A stretch of DNA of 64,000 nucleotides from JADFJB01 sp964464595 (GTDB taxonomy: Bacteria; Zhuqueibacterota; JdFR-76; DREG01), in contig CAYXGW010000002.1 in the NCBI GenBank assembly GCA_964464595.1, positions 1-64,000 on the forward strand, in the 5' to 3' direction. Position numbers and translations under genes: made by a program. Positions within the stretch are counted from its first letter, which is position 1. Each line of letters starts with the position of its first letter. The notes under the pieces are model-generated. The model ran no database searches. It was not told where the DNA came from and worked only from the letters and a program-made list of their open reading frames with translations. Of this stretch, positions 52,673 to 61,668 are shown piece by piece.

Positions 52673-54208
52673 TCAAGTTTTTATACCGTTTGTTAACTCC
52701 TCACCAGTTTTTTTTGAAAGGATTTTAAAATCGCTGTAAACCAATTCCAAATCTGACTTCAACTGAATTCTAACAAAATATTTCACCATAATTTTTCGTA
52801 ATCGATTCCACATACCATTATTTAAATAATTTTCAAGGATAGGGTGAACAACCAGTTTAATACTTCTCTCCTTTGTTCTACTTCGTAAACGTCTAATAGC
52901 ATGCTCAATTTTTGTTGTGATTGTCGGAATTGAAGGGACCTGCCCTATTCCGTTACATGTTGAACAAGTTTCGGAAAAGGAATTAATTAAACTCGGCCTC
53001 ACCCGTTCCCGGGTCATTTCGACTAAACCGAAATTAGATAAATCTGAGATGCTTGTTTTGGCCCGATCCTTTTTCAACTCTCTACGAAAAAGAGTGACAA
53101 GTTTTTTCTTTCTTTGAGTATCAATCATGTCAATAAAATCAACAATGATTAAACCGCCAAGGTCTCGCAATCGAAGCTGTCTGGCAATTTCTTGCGCTGC
53201 TTCAGAATTAATTTTATAGGATGTTTCGTCATGTTCTTTGTGGCTTACATGTCTGCCACTATTAACATCTATTGCAACTAGTGCTTCAGCTTGATCAAAA
53301 ACGATGTGGCCTCCGCTTTTCAGCCATACCTTTCGAGAAAGACCTTTTTCCACTTCTTTTTCAATATTGTATTCATCAAAAATCGGATTCATACCTTTAT
53401 AATGTTCTACCTTCTTGGCAAGCTCGGGCGATACCTCTCGCAAGTATTTACTTATCTCACGAAATAATCTACGCGAATCGACTACAACTTGTGATATGTC
53501 CGATGTAAAAAGATCGCGGATAATTGAAGAAACCATCCCCATATCTTTATATAGAATAACAGGGCCATTCTCCCTTATCGCCTGATGCTCGATTTTGGAC
53601 CAATTTCGTAATAGATTTTCTAAATCAGATTTCAGATCTTTTTGGGCTTTTCCCTCAGCGACTGTTCGAACGATTAGGCCAAATCCATTTGGGCGAAAGC
53701 TATAAACAAGTTTTTTTAATCGACTCTTTTCCTTCACATTGGTAATTTTCTTAGAAATACCAACATGCTTTGAATGTGGCACTAAAACAAGAAAGCGACC
53801 CGGCAAAGTAACCTCTGAAGTTACTCTTGCTCCTTTTGTTCCGAGTGGTTCTTTTGTAATTTGAACAAGGATATTTTGATCAGTTATGAGGGGAACTTCA
53901 CTTCTCTTCTTTTCTTCCTTATTAAATTTCCTGGGTTTATCGTTTTTGCCACTTTCACCAATAGGACCGTAACTTTCAAAAAATTCACCGATATCCGAAA
54001 ACCTCAAAAATGCGTTTTGCTGTAAACCAATATCGACAAACGCAGCGCCCATACCTTTTATAACATTTTCAACAATGCCCTTATAAATACTACCAACCAT
54101 TCTTTCTTGCTCTGGTAGTTCAACATATAATTCAGCCAGCCTACTTCTTTCCAGAATTGCTATTCTAGCTCCGGAGACAGACGAATTGATAATAATTTCT
54201 TTACTCAT
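52673..54208 (-). CDS. rng: Ribonuclease G/E family endoribonuclease
   Basis: 511 residues, RNase G size. S1-like domain ~38-130 with a ~25-residue charged insert (GKNDKPRKFNKEEKKRSE); catalytic metal Asp residues in VAIDVNSGRH (~312-321) and GGLIIVDFIDM (~354-364); Zn-link Cys pair CSTCNGIG (~427-434). It cuts single-stranded RNA 5' of structured regions in rRNA maturation and mRNA decay. It lacks the long C-terminal scaffold of E. coli RNase E. Upstream of rplU. Confidence 0.95.
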   Translation of the reverse strand: MSKEIIINSSVSGARIAILERSRLAELYVELPEQERMVGSIYKGIVENVIKGMGAAFVDIGLQQNAFLRFSDIGEFFESYGPIGESGKNDKPRKFNKEEKKRSEVPLITDQNILVQITKEPLGTKGARVTSEVTLPGRFLVLVPHSKHVGISKKITNVKEKSRLKKLVYSFRPNGFGLIVRTVAEGKAQKDLKSDLENLLRNWSKIEHQAIRENGPVILYKDMGMVSSIIRDLFTSDISQVVVDSRRLFREISKYLREVSPELAKKVEHYKGMNPIFDEYNIEKEVEKGLSRKVWLKSGGHIVFDQAEALVAIDVNSGRHVSHKEHDETSYKINSEAAQEIARQLRLRDLGGLIIVDFIDMIDTQRKKKLVTLFRRELKKDRAKTSISDLSNFGLVEMTRERVRPSLINSFSETCSTCNGIGQVPSIPTITTKIEHAIRRLRSRTKERSIKLVVHPILENYLNNGMWNRLRKIMVKYFVRIQLKSDLELVYSDFKILSKKTGEELTNGIKT

Positions 54209-54873
54209 ATAGTAGATATAATTATTTAATTTTAATTTTTAGTTTCGAAGTTTAGTAGTCATTTTATTAACTATGGAGAGAATATAGGACTATTGAAAAA
54301 ATAATCTCACATTAAGATATTGAACAAATACGCATAACATCCACCTTTAGTGCAAAATTAAACAATGACTAGATATGAATTTCCAAATCTATATATTATT
54401 TTCTTTGGGTGATATCGGAGGGATATACTAGATTAAAGTCAAGCAATTTATAGTGGATATTCAAACACACTATCCATCCAAGATTAATCAAACAATAAAA
54501 TATTTACCCGCCTAATTAAAAAAAATCAATAAAACCTAGCTTAATCTTTTGACCCTAGATTCACTAACCACAGTTAAATTTCCAAAGAACAAATTAAGAG
54601 AATGGAGATTTCTAAATATTTTTATTCTAACTAAGGTATTTAATTTAATAGAATATTGAATATTATTCAATCTAATCTTTTAAGCAGTTTATCTCAATTT
54701 AATTAGTTGCATTATATCTTATCATTAGAATGCACAATAGTTTTTGACCGATATTTGAACATTTCAAACAAAATTAATCTAAATTATCTCCCAGGTATTT
54801 TTCATTGGGATATATGTCCAAATAGCAATTCCAAAATTGCTGCAATATTCAGCTGAGATATAACAAATAAACC
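54209..54873. other. Intergenic region, nothing identified
   Basis: 665 bp of AT-rich sequence between two minus-strand genes. I see no RNA gene, no good terminator and no start codon with a ribosome-binding site. The promoter of rng should lie in its left part. Confidence 0.5.
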
Positions 54874-55749
54874 TTAAAAATGGAAAGGGACGGGAGTAAA
54901 AGTAAGTATAAATATTAGGAGCATAAAAAACCCAAGCATTCTTCGATTTGAATCCAAAAGTGTAATGTCATCCCAGGTTGGAGGATGCCTATAAAATAAA
55001 AAGGCCAATAGAATTAACATAGGTATCCAGCCGTAAAAAAAAAATGAACAAATGGCAAAAAATACAAACGCGACTGCGAAAACGTACCTACTCTTTTTAC
55101 CAAACATTGCATACGCAATATGCCCGCCATCGAGCTGTCCAATCGGCAACAGGTTTAGTGCGGTTACAAAAAGTCCAACCCAGCCGGCATATGCCATTGG
55201 GTGAAGAAAGACATCCATTCCTTCGGGTAATGGTCCAAAAATATAATGTCGAATAAACTGAAAAATAATAGGCTCTCCCATACTCCATGAGCCCTGTAAT
55301 GTGCTAATTTCCTTTACTTCAGAAAGTTGCAAGCCGTATAGTATTGCCGGAAATGCAATCACTAGGCCGGCTAAAGGTCCAGCAACAGCCACATCAAATA
55401 AAGCTTTCCTATTTGGAATCCTCTGTTGCATAGCAATCACGGCTCCAAATGTACCAAATAGACTTTTAGGAAAAGGAATAAAATAGGGCAAAGTGGCAGC
55501 GATATTATGTCTTCGACACATTAAATAATGACCCATTTCATGAGCCAATAAAATACTCATAATTGTAACAGAATAAACCATACCCCCTACGCTATAAGTT
55601 GATCCGATAGTCAAGATAAATAAAATAATTTGGAGATTGTTATTTTTTCGTTGGAATATTCTTTGAAGAAAAGTCGGACGATTTCTATTGTGTGCCCCAT
55701 AATTATCATAATTTGTATCACCCGAAGGATTGTTTATACTATCATCCAT
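54874..55749 (-). CDS. Site-2 protease (M50 family) membrane metallopeptidase
   Basis: 291 residues, about six membrane helices. Zinc site HEMGH (His70, Glu71, His74) and the third ligand in LLPIGQLDGGH (~200-210). It resembles the short S2P group without PDZ domain. Such enzymes cut transmembrane anchors of regulators. Start overlaps the SAM hydroxide adenosyltransferase stop by 8 bp; this coupling is notable but of unknown meaning. Confidence 0.9.
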   Translation of the reverse strand: MDDSINNPSGDTNYDNYGAHNRNRPTFLQRIFQRKNNNLQIILFILTIGSTYSVGGMVYSVTIMSILLAHEMGHYLMCRRHNIAATLPYFIPFPKSLFGTFGAVIAMQQRIPNRKALFDVAVAGPLAGLVIAFPAILYGLQLSEVKEISTLQGSWSMGEPIIFQFIRHYIFGPLPEGMDVFLHPMAYAGWVGLFVTALNLLPIGQLDGGHIAYAMFGKKSRYVFAVAFVFFAICSFFFYGWIPMLILLAFLFYRHPPTWDDITLLDSNRRMLGFFMLLIFILTFTPVPFHF

Positions 55750-56554
55750 TTAACCTCACGATTTCAACCCGATCTCCTTTTGTCAACCCTAACTTTTCCG
55801 CAGCATTTTGGCCATTCATTGCAAATGACAAAAACTTACTGCTGTCTACATAGGCAATAAGTTCTCCACTATGACCTAAATAAAACGAGCCGGATATTTT
55901 ACCTATTTCATTACCGGCAAAGCGAATATGAAAACTGGTTTCTTTACTTATTAAATCCAATATCAGATTCTGAGATATATTACTTACCAGGTTGCCATAA
56001 TGATCAATATAAACAATTTCACCTCTGATAGTTGTATCCTCCATAACTGGCCTGGGAGGTAGATCCATTATGAAATCACGAAATGGCTCTCCCAATTTTA
56101 GAGGATCAAGTCCATTTACAAGATGTGCCGCGACAGGTGCAAATAGATCTCTGCCATAGAATGTACTGCTTTGTGCTGGTAAGAAATAATTTCTATTACT
56201 TACTTCAATCACTCGTTTGAATTCTTCACGAAAATGAACATATTGCAATATAGAATTATCTGGTGCCAAAAATCGATATTTATCTGTTTCAGCATAGATT
56301 ATTTTTCTTTCACTTCCTACAGTTGTGTCGATGATCACGACGTGCAATGTATTCTCAGGAAAGTAGTGATAAGATTGTCCCAAAACAAAAGCTGCACTAT
56401 GTATATCATACGGGTTAATTTCATGGCTGATATCAACGAAATTTATACCTTCACAAATATTTAACATCACGGCTTTCATAATTCCGACAAATCCATCCCG
56501 GTTGCTAAAATCCGTAATTAATGTAATAATTCGGTTTTGATTATTAGTATTCAT
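55742..56554 (-). CDS. SAM hydroxide adenosyltransferase (DUF62 family)
   Basis: 270 residues, two-domain DUF62 fold: ITLITDFSNRDGFVGIMK at the N terminus and the later D-rich YGRDLFAPVAAHL plus the second barrel from ~175. Members hydrolyse S-adenosylmethionine to adenosine and methionine; halogenase relatives use fluoride or chloride. Lacking the fluorinase loop signature, a hydroxide enzyme is the likely call. Overlaps the protease gene downstream. Confidence 0.88.
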   Translation of the reverse strand: MNTNNQNRIITLITDFSNRDGFVGIMKAVMLNICEGINFVDISHEINPYDIHSAAFVLGQSYHYFPENTLHVVIIDTTVGSERKIIYAETDKYRFLAPDNSILQYVHFREEFKRVIEVSNRNYFLPAQSSTFYGRDLFAPVAAHLVNGLDPLKLGEPFRDFIMDLPPRPVMEDTTIRGEIVYIDHYGNLVSNISQNLILDLISKETSFHIRFAGNEIGKISGSFYLGHSGELIAYVDSSKFLSFAMNGQNAAEKLGLTKGDRVEIVRLNG

Positions 56555-56730
56555 TGATTCAAGGGATTATGAATTTTGGTACATCTCTATAATTGGAGAT
56601 TTACAAGTTCTAATTATAAATCTGGTTTCAATTGTGGAAAATATAAATTCAAACTTGGAGAATTTCAAGCCGAATTAAAAGAAGATTAGCTTGTTATTTT
56701 TTGATTTACTCTCAAATAGCTAGTATTGGC

Positions 56731-58107
56731 CTAACTTGGTATTTCAATACCCATCTCACGGAAATCACGTATCTTATTTCGCAAAGTACGGACTGATATC
56801 CCTAATTCTCCTGCTGTTTTTGTACGATTCCCACCATTTTCTCCAAGAACGTGCAATATCATTGTTTTCTCAATTTCGCCAAGATTTTTTACATTTCCGT
56901 TCAAATTATTATTGTTTTGTGCGGTTTTGTAATCATAAGGCACTAAAAAATGATCTGGTTCAATTGTATCGCCTTTGCAAATAACAACCGCCCTTTCGAT
57001 CGCGTTTTCAAGTTCACGGACATTTCCTGGCCAATCGTAATTCATTAGCATTTTTATTGCTTCATCTGAAATGTTATCAACTTTCCTAGCGTTTTCTTCT
57101 GTATATCTTTTTCTAAAATGCTCTGCTAAAAGTAGAACATCTTCCTTTCTTTCTTTTAGAGCTGGCAACTTAATCGGAACAACGTTAAGGCGATAAAATA
57201 GATCCTCTCTAAATTCACCTTTATCTATTAATTCCTTCAAGTCACAATTTGTTGTAGCAATAACACGGACATCTACTTCCATCGTTTCAGTGCCACCAAC
57301 CTTCTCAAACTCTTTTTCCTGCAAAACCCTTAACAATTTAGCCTGTAAATTAAGATTCATTTCACTAATCTCATCGAGTAGTAAAGTACCTCCATCCGCA
57401 AGTTCAAACCTGCCTTTTGTCCGTTTAATTGCACCAGTAAAAGCACCTTTTTCATGGCCAAAGAGCTCACTTTCCACCAAGCCATCAGGAATTGCAGCAC
57501 AATTTGTTTTTATAAAGGAATTTTTCCTTCTTGGGCTATTAAAATGAATTGCTTTCGCAACTAATTCTTTTCCAGTACCACTTGGACCTTGAATTAATAT
57601 TGTGGCTTTGGAATCGGCAACCATTTGTATTACATCAAATACTTCCTTGATTTTTAGGCTCTTGCCAATTATGTTGTCAAATCCTTCTAATTTTCCAAGC
57701 TGAGATTTTAAGAATTTATTTTCTGATTTTAGTTCATGGTAATCAAAATATTTTTCGATAACCATTTCTATCTCATCAGCTGAGAATGGTTTTGTCAGGT
57801 AGTCAAAAGCTCCAACTTTCATTGCTTCCACTGCATTCTCAACTGTTCCATAAGCTGTAATTACAATAACGCCTGTATCAGGATAGTTCTTTTTTACTTT
57901 ATTTAAAACAACTAATCCATTGTCGTCTGGCAGTCTTAGGTCGGTAATTACGAGGTCATAATTGTTTTCATCCAGTTTGTTTTTAGCAGATTGAACATCC
58001 TCAGCACTATCAAACTCAATATGCTTGCGTCTTAATATTTCCAATAAAAATTCATGCAACAGATGATCGTCGTCTACAACTAATATTTTCTTCACTTTTA
58101 ACACCAC
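56731..58107 (-). CDS. NtrC-family sigma-54 response regulator
   Basis: 458 residues. Receiver (~6-118) with acceptor Asp56 and Lys in TKPF; AAA+ ~145-370 with GPSGTGKE, GAFTGA and GGTLLLDE; Fis-type HTH ~415-455 (TKTAGELGISVRTLRNKI). Start GTG near 58107. 9 bp after the histidine kinase stop, a standard two-component operon with the kinase and FapA-like gene. Sigma-54 promoter targets are unknown; I found no -24/-12 site in the window that I trust. Confidence 0.94.
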   Translation of the reverse strand: MVLKVKKILVVDDDHLLHEFLLEILRRKHIEFDSAEDVQSAKNKLDENNYDLVITDLRLPDDNGLVVLNKVKKNYPDTGVIVITAYGTVENAVEAMKVGAFDYLTKPFSADEIEMVIEKYFDYHELKSENKFLKSQLGKLEGFDNIIGKSLKIKEVFDVIQMVADSKATILIQGPSGTGKELVAKAIHFNSPRRKNSFIKTNCAAIPDGLVESELFGHEKGAFTGAIKRTKGRFELADGGTLLLDEISEMNLNLQAKLLRVLQEKEFEKVGGTETMEVDVRVIATTNCDLKELIDKGEFREDLFYRLNVVPIKLPALKERKEDVLLLAEHFRKRYTEENARKVDNISDEAIKMLMNYDWPGNVRELENAIERAVVICKGDTIEPDHFLVPYDYKTAQNNNNLNGNVKNLGEIEKTMILHVLGENGGNRTKTAGELGISVRTLRNKIRDFREMGIEIPS

Positions 58108-58116
58108 ACCACTCCA

Positions 58117-59349
58117 CTAATTTACTAAAAACTCAAGGTGTAACTTTGTACCTTTGTCCTCATTACTATAAATCTTTATATTACCTGTATGTAAATCTAC
58201 AATCTTTTTAACGATCGATAAACCCAGACCGGGTTTTTTTGATTTATCACCTGAGAAAGGATTGTAAATGCTTTCCCTCATATAATTCGGGATGCCCCTG
58301 CCGTTATCTACCAAAGTGACATAAACTTTTTCTTCATTTTTTTTTAATTCAATTTCAATCTCGCCACTCTTTTCAATTGATTCAATTGAGTTTCTAAATA
58401 TGTGAAGAAACATTTGTTGAAATAATTGAGGGTCTGCCATCAATGTGACTGGGTATTTAGGGAACTTCCGATTCACGTCTACTTTTTTACCATCCTCATT
58501 GGTTTGAAATAAAACAGACTCAACAATATCATTTAACATTAATTTTAAGTTTAGCTCTCTTTTATTGGGAGTTACCGGACGTGCAAGAAATACCAAGTTC
58601 CCGATAATCTTATCCATGTTCCCCACTGCTTCCAATATTTTTTTCACTAACCGTTGTCTTGGATCTCCATATCCCAAGTCTCTTTCAAGTAAAGCACCAA
58701 ATCCGGCAATTGCACCTAATGGATTACGAATTTCATGCGCCACATCTCCAGCCATTTCACCAAGCGCAGACAATGTTTTTATCTGGTGAATTTCGTTCTC
58801 TAATGTACGAATCTCCGATAGATCTTCAAAAACTTCCACCACACCAATTGGATATCCCTGGTTTGATTGCAAAAGGCACATACTGAAATTAACGGGAATC
58901 ACACTCCCATCTGATCTGGTAATGTTCTTTTGCTGGTGAACAATTTGTTTACCAGATTCAACAATCTTTCCTGGGTAAAACTCTTTATTATCAGGGTCGA
59001 AAAAACTGTGGTAAGCTTTGTTAAGAACACTGGTTCTGGAGTAACCTGTTAATTCCTCTGCAGCGTTATTAAACATTGTAATTTTGTTTTTAAGATCGAT
59101 ACAAATCACCCCTGCATTCATACTGGTCAATATATTATCAAGGTAATTTTTTAATGAATCCGTCTCTTTAAGACTGGACTGTAGTTCTTTATTTTTCTCT
59201 TCTAACTCCAAATTCAGCTTGGATACTTGTTCTTTGAGTTTCCCATAGGCAACTTGAAACTCATTGGTGGCATTGGTGAAGTATTCTACAGCCTGTGTTA
59301 GTGAGTATATTTGTTCTATGTTTTGATTTTGCAATCCGGCTGAACTCAT
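58117..59349 (-). CDS. PAS histidine kinase (NtrB/AtoS-like)
   Basis: 410 residues, soluble. An N-terminal coiled coil (~20-70), PAS (~70-175), DHp with phospho-acceptor His in VAHEIRNPLGAI (~210), and the GHKL ATPase with N box HIFRNSIESI, G1 DNGRGIPN and G2 GLGLSIVKK. No membrane segment, so it senses a cytosolic cue. Overlaps the FapA-like gene by 4 bp (ATGA) and is followed by its regulator. Confidence 0.94.
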   Translation of the reverse strand: MSSAGLQNQNIEQIYSLTQAVEYFTNATNEFQVAYGKLKEQVSKLNLELEEKNKELQSSLKETDSLKNYLDNILTSMNAGVICIDLKNKITMFNNAAEELTGYSRTSVLNKAYHSFFDPDNKEFYPGKIVESGKQIVHQQKNITRSDGSVIPVNFSMCLLQSNQGYPIGVVEVFEDLSEIRTLENEIHQIKTLSALGEMAGDVAHEIRNPLGAIAGFGALLERDLGYGDPRQRLVKKILEAVGNMDKIIGNLVFLARPVTPNKRELNLKLMLNDIVESVLFQTNEDGKKVDVNRKFPKYPVTLMADPQLFQQMFLHIFRNSIESIEKSGEIEIELKKNEEKVYVTLVDNGRGIPNYMRESIYNPFSGDKSKKPGLGLSIVKKIVDLHTGNIKIYSNEDKGTKLHLEFLVN

Positions 59350-60971
59350 AGAACGGTTTTTCTCTCGACACCATTTGGTTTCATCATGAATTTAACCGAG
59401 TTCAATTGATTTTTTATTTCTTCAACATATTGATTCATAACAATCATAACACCCGGGTAAACTTTGTAGTTTGCCTGGATAAATGGCAATTCTTCGAAAT
59501 CTGAATTTCCTGAATTCGATTTTATCAAAGTACCCCTTTCCTTTTCCAAAGCCTCAATTCTTGTCCGAATTTGATCTTGTTTGTTTTTAAATTCTTGCAT
59601 TTCAGACATTTTCTGAGGATTCAATCCTTTTAATCGCTGTTCAAGAACAACGAGAAATGAAATATTGTCTTTTATTTTGTCAAATTCTTTCGTTAAGTCT
59701 TTGATTTTTTTACTTATTCGTTGAGCTTCCAACCATGCCTCAGTATCAATTGATAATCCCATTGCAATTCGCGTTTTAACATTTTTGGGGGTTCCAATCT
59801 CGCGAGCGATGATTCCTCGTTCACTATGAACTGCTCCACCTATTATTTGACCTTTGGGAATCTTTACGAATCCTTCAGCATCAATTTCGCAATCTAAAAC
59901 ATATTTATTAAATTCTGCATCCTTTCCAACAGATATTTGTGCATGCTGAGCAAATTCAGCAGACAGATTATTTTTTGCGGTTAAGTTTGCCTTATATTTC
60001 CCCAGTATCCCACCTCTAATAATTATATCACCCTCTTTAGATTTGATTGTCGCTCCCTCAACACTCCCATTGATTAATATATTTCCATCGGTTACTACGG
60101 TAAAACCCGTTTTTACATCCCCATTTATTATCACTTCACCATTGTAATGGATATCCCCCGATGTAAAATCAACATCATGTGACAAAACATAGACTTGCTC
60201 AATATTGATCAAACCATTAGATGAGTACTGATGGCCGCTTATTTTTGAATAAAGGTCACAAGAATCCGCCGAATAATAAGTATTTAGTCCACGCGGTAGT
60301 TTTAGTTCTTTGCCTACTTTGCAAGTGATAGATTCATTAAAAACATTTAAGCCTGGTTTGCCAACTTTTGCAGGAATTAGATGCGCCAAGTGTTGATCTT
60401 TTTCAACACAACTAATTACATTTGATCTGTGATAATCAACTTTTCCATCTTCTTTTATTAATGGTTTAACACTTTTATTGATATCCACCATATAAACGAT
60501 TTGTGCATCAGTCCCGTTTACCGGTGACACCCCGGAACAAATAATTTCATTAACAACAATGCTCTTATTTTGAATGATCTTTTTGATTTTATCAAAATTT
60601 ATAGGCATTCGAATCTTTAACTGATTTAATTTGTAAAAAATGTCATTTTCAGAAATTGTTAGATCATTGTCATTCGGGAATCTTACTGTTAAGTAGGCAT
60701 GTAATCCGTCTTCAGGTACGCGAACGTGGATGTATTTATCTTTAAGTTTGTTATATTTTTGAAAGATAGGTCCAACCCTAATTGGTTCCGTACTTTTCAT
60801 AGACATGACCTGGCTAATTTTTTTGATATCCGCGTTAATCACTCCGGATTTTATTAGTTCGTCTCTAATTTCATCGATTGATGCTATCCCTCTAAAATCG
60901 GAATTCATACTTAAATAAACACCATCATTCTTGAACTCAAACTTCAGTTGTTTTATATAAAGATTTGCCAT
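59346..60971 (-). CDS. FapA-family (DUF342) protein
   Basis: 541 residues. The N-terminal ~1-200 is a family-specific wing region; ~230-410 is a right-handed beta-helix-like core (GDIHYNGEVIINGDVKTGF, GNILINGSVEGATIKSKEG, GDIIIRGGI), and ~415-500 a coiled coil. DUF342/FapA proteins are linked to polymer-forming shells, envelope placement or signalling; function is not settled. Immediately upstream of a histidine kinase in a coupled operon, which suggests it feeds that kinase. Confidence 0.85.
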   Translation of the reverse strand: MANLYIKQLKFEFKNDGVYLSMNSDFRGIASIDEIRDELIKSGVINADIKKISQVMSMKSTEPIRVGPIFQKYNKLKDKYIHVRVPEDGLHAYLTVRFPNDNDLTISENDIFYKLNQLKIRMPINFDKIKKIIQNKSIVVNEIICSGVSPVNGTDAQIVYMVDINKSVKPLIKEDGKVDYHRSNVISCVEKDQHLAHLIPAKVGKPGLNVFNESITCKVGKELKLPRGLNTYYSADSCDLYSKISGHQYSSNGLINIEQVYVLSHDVDFTSGDIHYNGEVIINGDVKTGFTVVTDGNILINGSVEGATIKSKEGDIIIRGGILGKYKANLTAKNNLSAEFAQHAQISVGKDAEFNKYVLDCEIDAEGFVKIPKGQIIGGAVHSERGIIAREIGTPKNVKTRIAMGLSIDTEAWLEAQRISKKIKDLTKEFDKIKDNISFLVVLEQRLKGLNPQKMSEMQEFKNKQDQIRTRIEALEKERGTLIKSNSGNSDFEELPFIQANYKVYPGVMIVMNQYVEEIKNQLNSVKFMMKPNGVERKTVL

Positions 60972-61025
60972 AACCTACTCTACTCCAACCTCTATCATTT
61001 AATTCCTTTAAAATTATGCATTTAT

Positions 61026-61304
61026 CTATTTGATGCCAGACTTTGGTTTATTCTCATCGTATTCAAGCAGAATCTGAGTTGATTTGCCGCATGAGCAATT
61101 CACTTTAATCATTTCAATAAAATCACCTTCTCGTTGAATCTCAACAGTAGAATCCTCGGGATGAGAATTATCTTTCACCACATTACTGGAATTAGTTAGA
61201 GGAATAAAATTCGCTTTAATTAAGTTTTTACTTTTTCTAATCGGAACTAATTTTTTAATCGCTTCTGTTTGAGCTGATAAATCAATGAATTGATCTGATT
61301 TCAT
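61026..61304 (-). CDS. Small protein with CxC motif
   Basis: 92 residues, no recognised domain. The C-terminal part has KVNCSCGKSTQILLEYDE; the two Cys (C-x-C) may bind metal, but no second pair is present. The N terminus is short and polar. 54 bp upstream of the FapA-like gene and in the same orientation, so probably the first gene of that operon. Function unknown. Confidence 0.65.
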   Translation of the reverse strand: MKSDQFIDLSAQTEAIKKLVPIRKSKNLIKANFIPLTNSSNVVKDNSHPEDSTVEIQREGDFIEMIKVNCSCGKSTQILLEYDENKPKSGIK

Positions 61305-61668
61305 TTACTACTGGATCCTATAACTCAATTTGAACATTCCAGTTATTATCATACAAAGACTATACCAGAAAAACAAAAGGAGAATAATTTTCCTACTTAA
61401 TAATTATTTGTCTACTTTAAGCTTATTTAATTTCAATATGTTTCAAAATTTTTACGATTGTGAAGATTTGACAATTAAAATGTCTACTTGAGACGGAATA
61501 ATTTGCCACATTCTTCAATAGAACCGGCAACTTTTTTACCAATGGTAAAAAACTACCACCAGAATAAAACTCTGACAGGAATAGAAGGTTGAAACCGGAC
61601 AAGTATTAGAGACAAAGATTCTTGTTTATGTTTGATAGATTCAGGCCTGATGTGAATATTTTATTGAT
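61305..61668. other. Intergenic region with a short palindrome
   Basis: 364 bp between carB and the small CxC gene. It contains TTTTTTACCA (61532-61541) and TGGTAAAAAA (61543-61552), a near-perfect palindrome around one base that could be a repressor site. No gene or clear terminator is seen; TCAGGCCTGA near 61645 is only a short palindrome. Confidence 0.45.
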
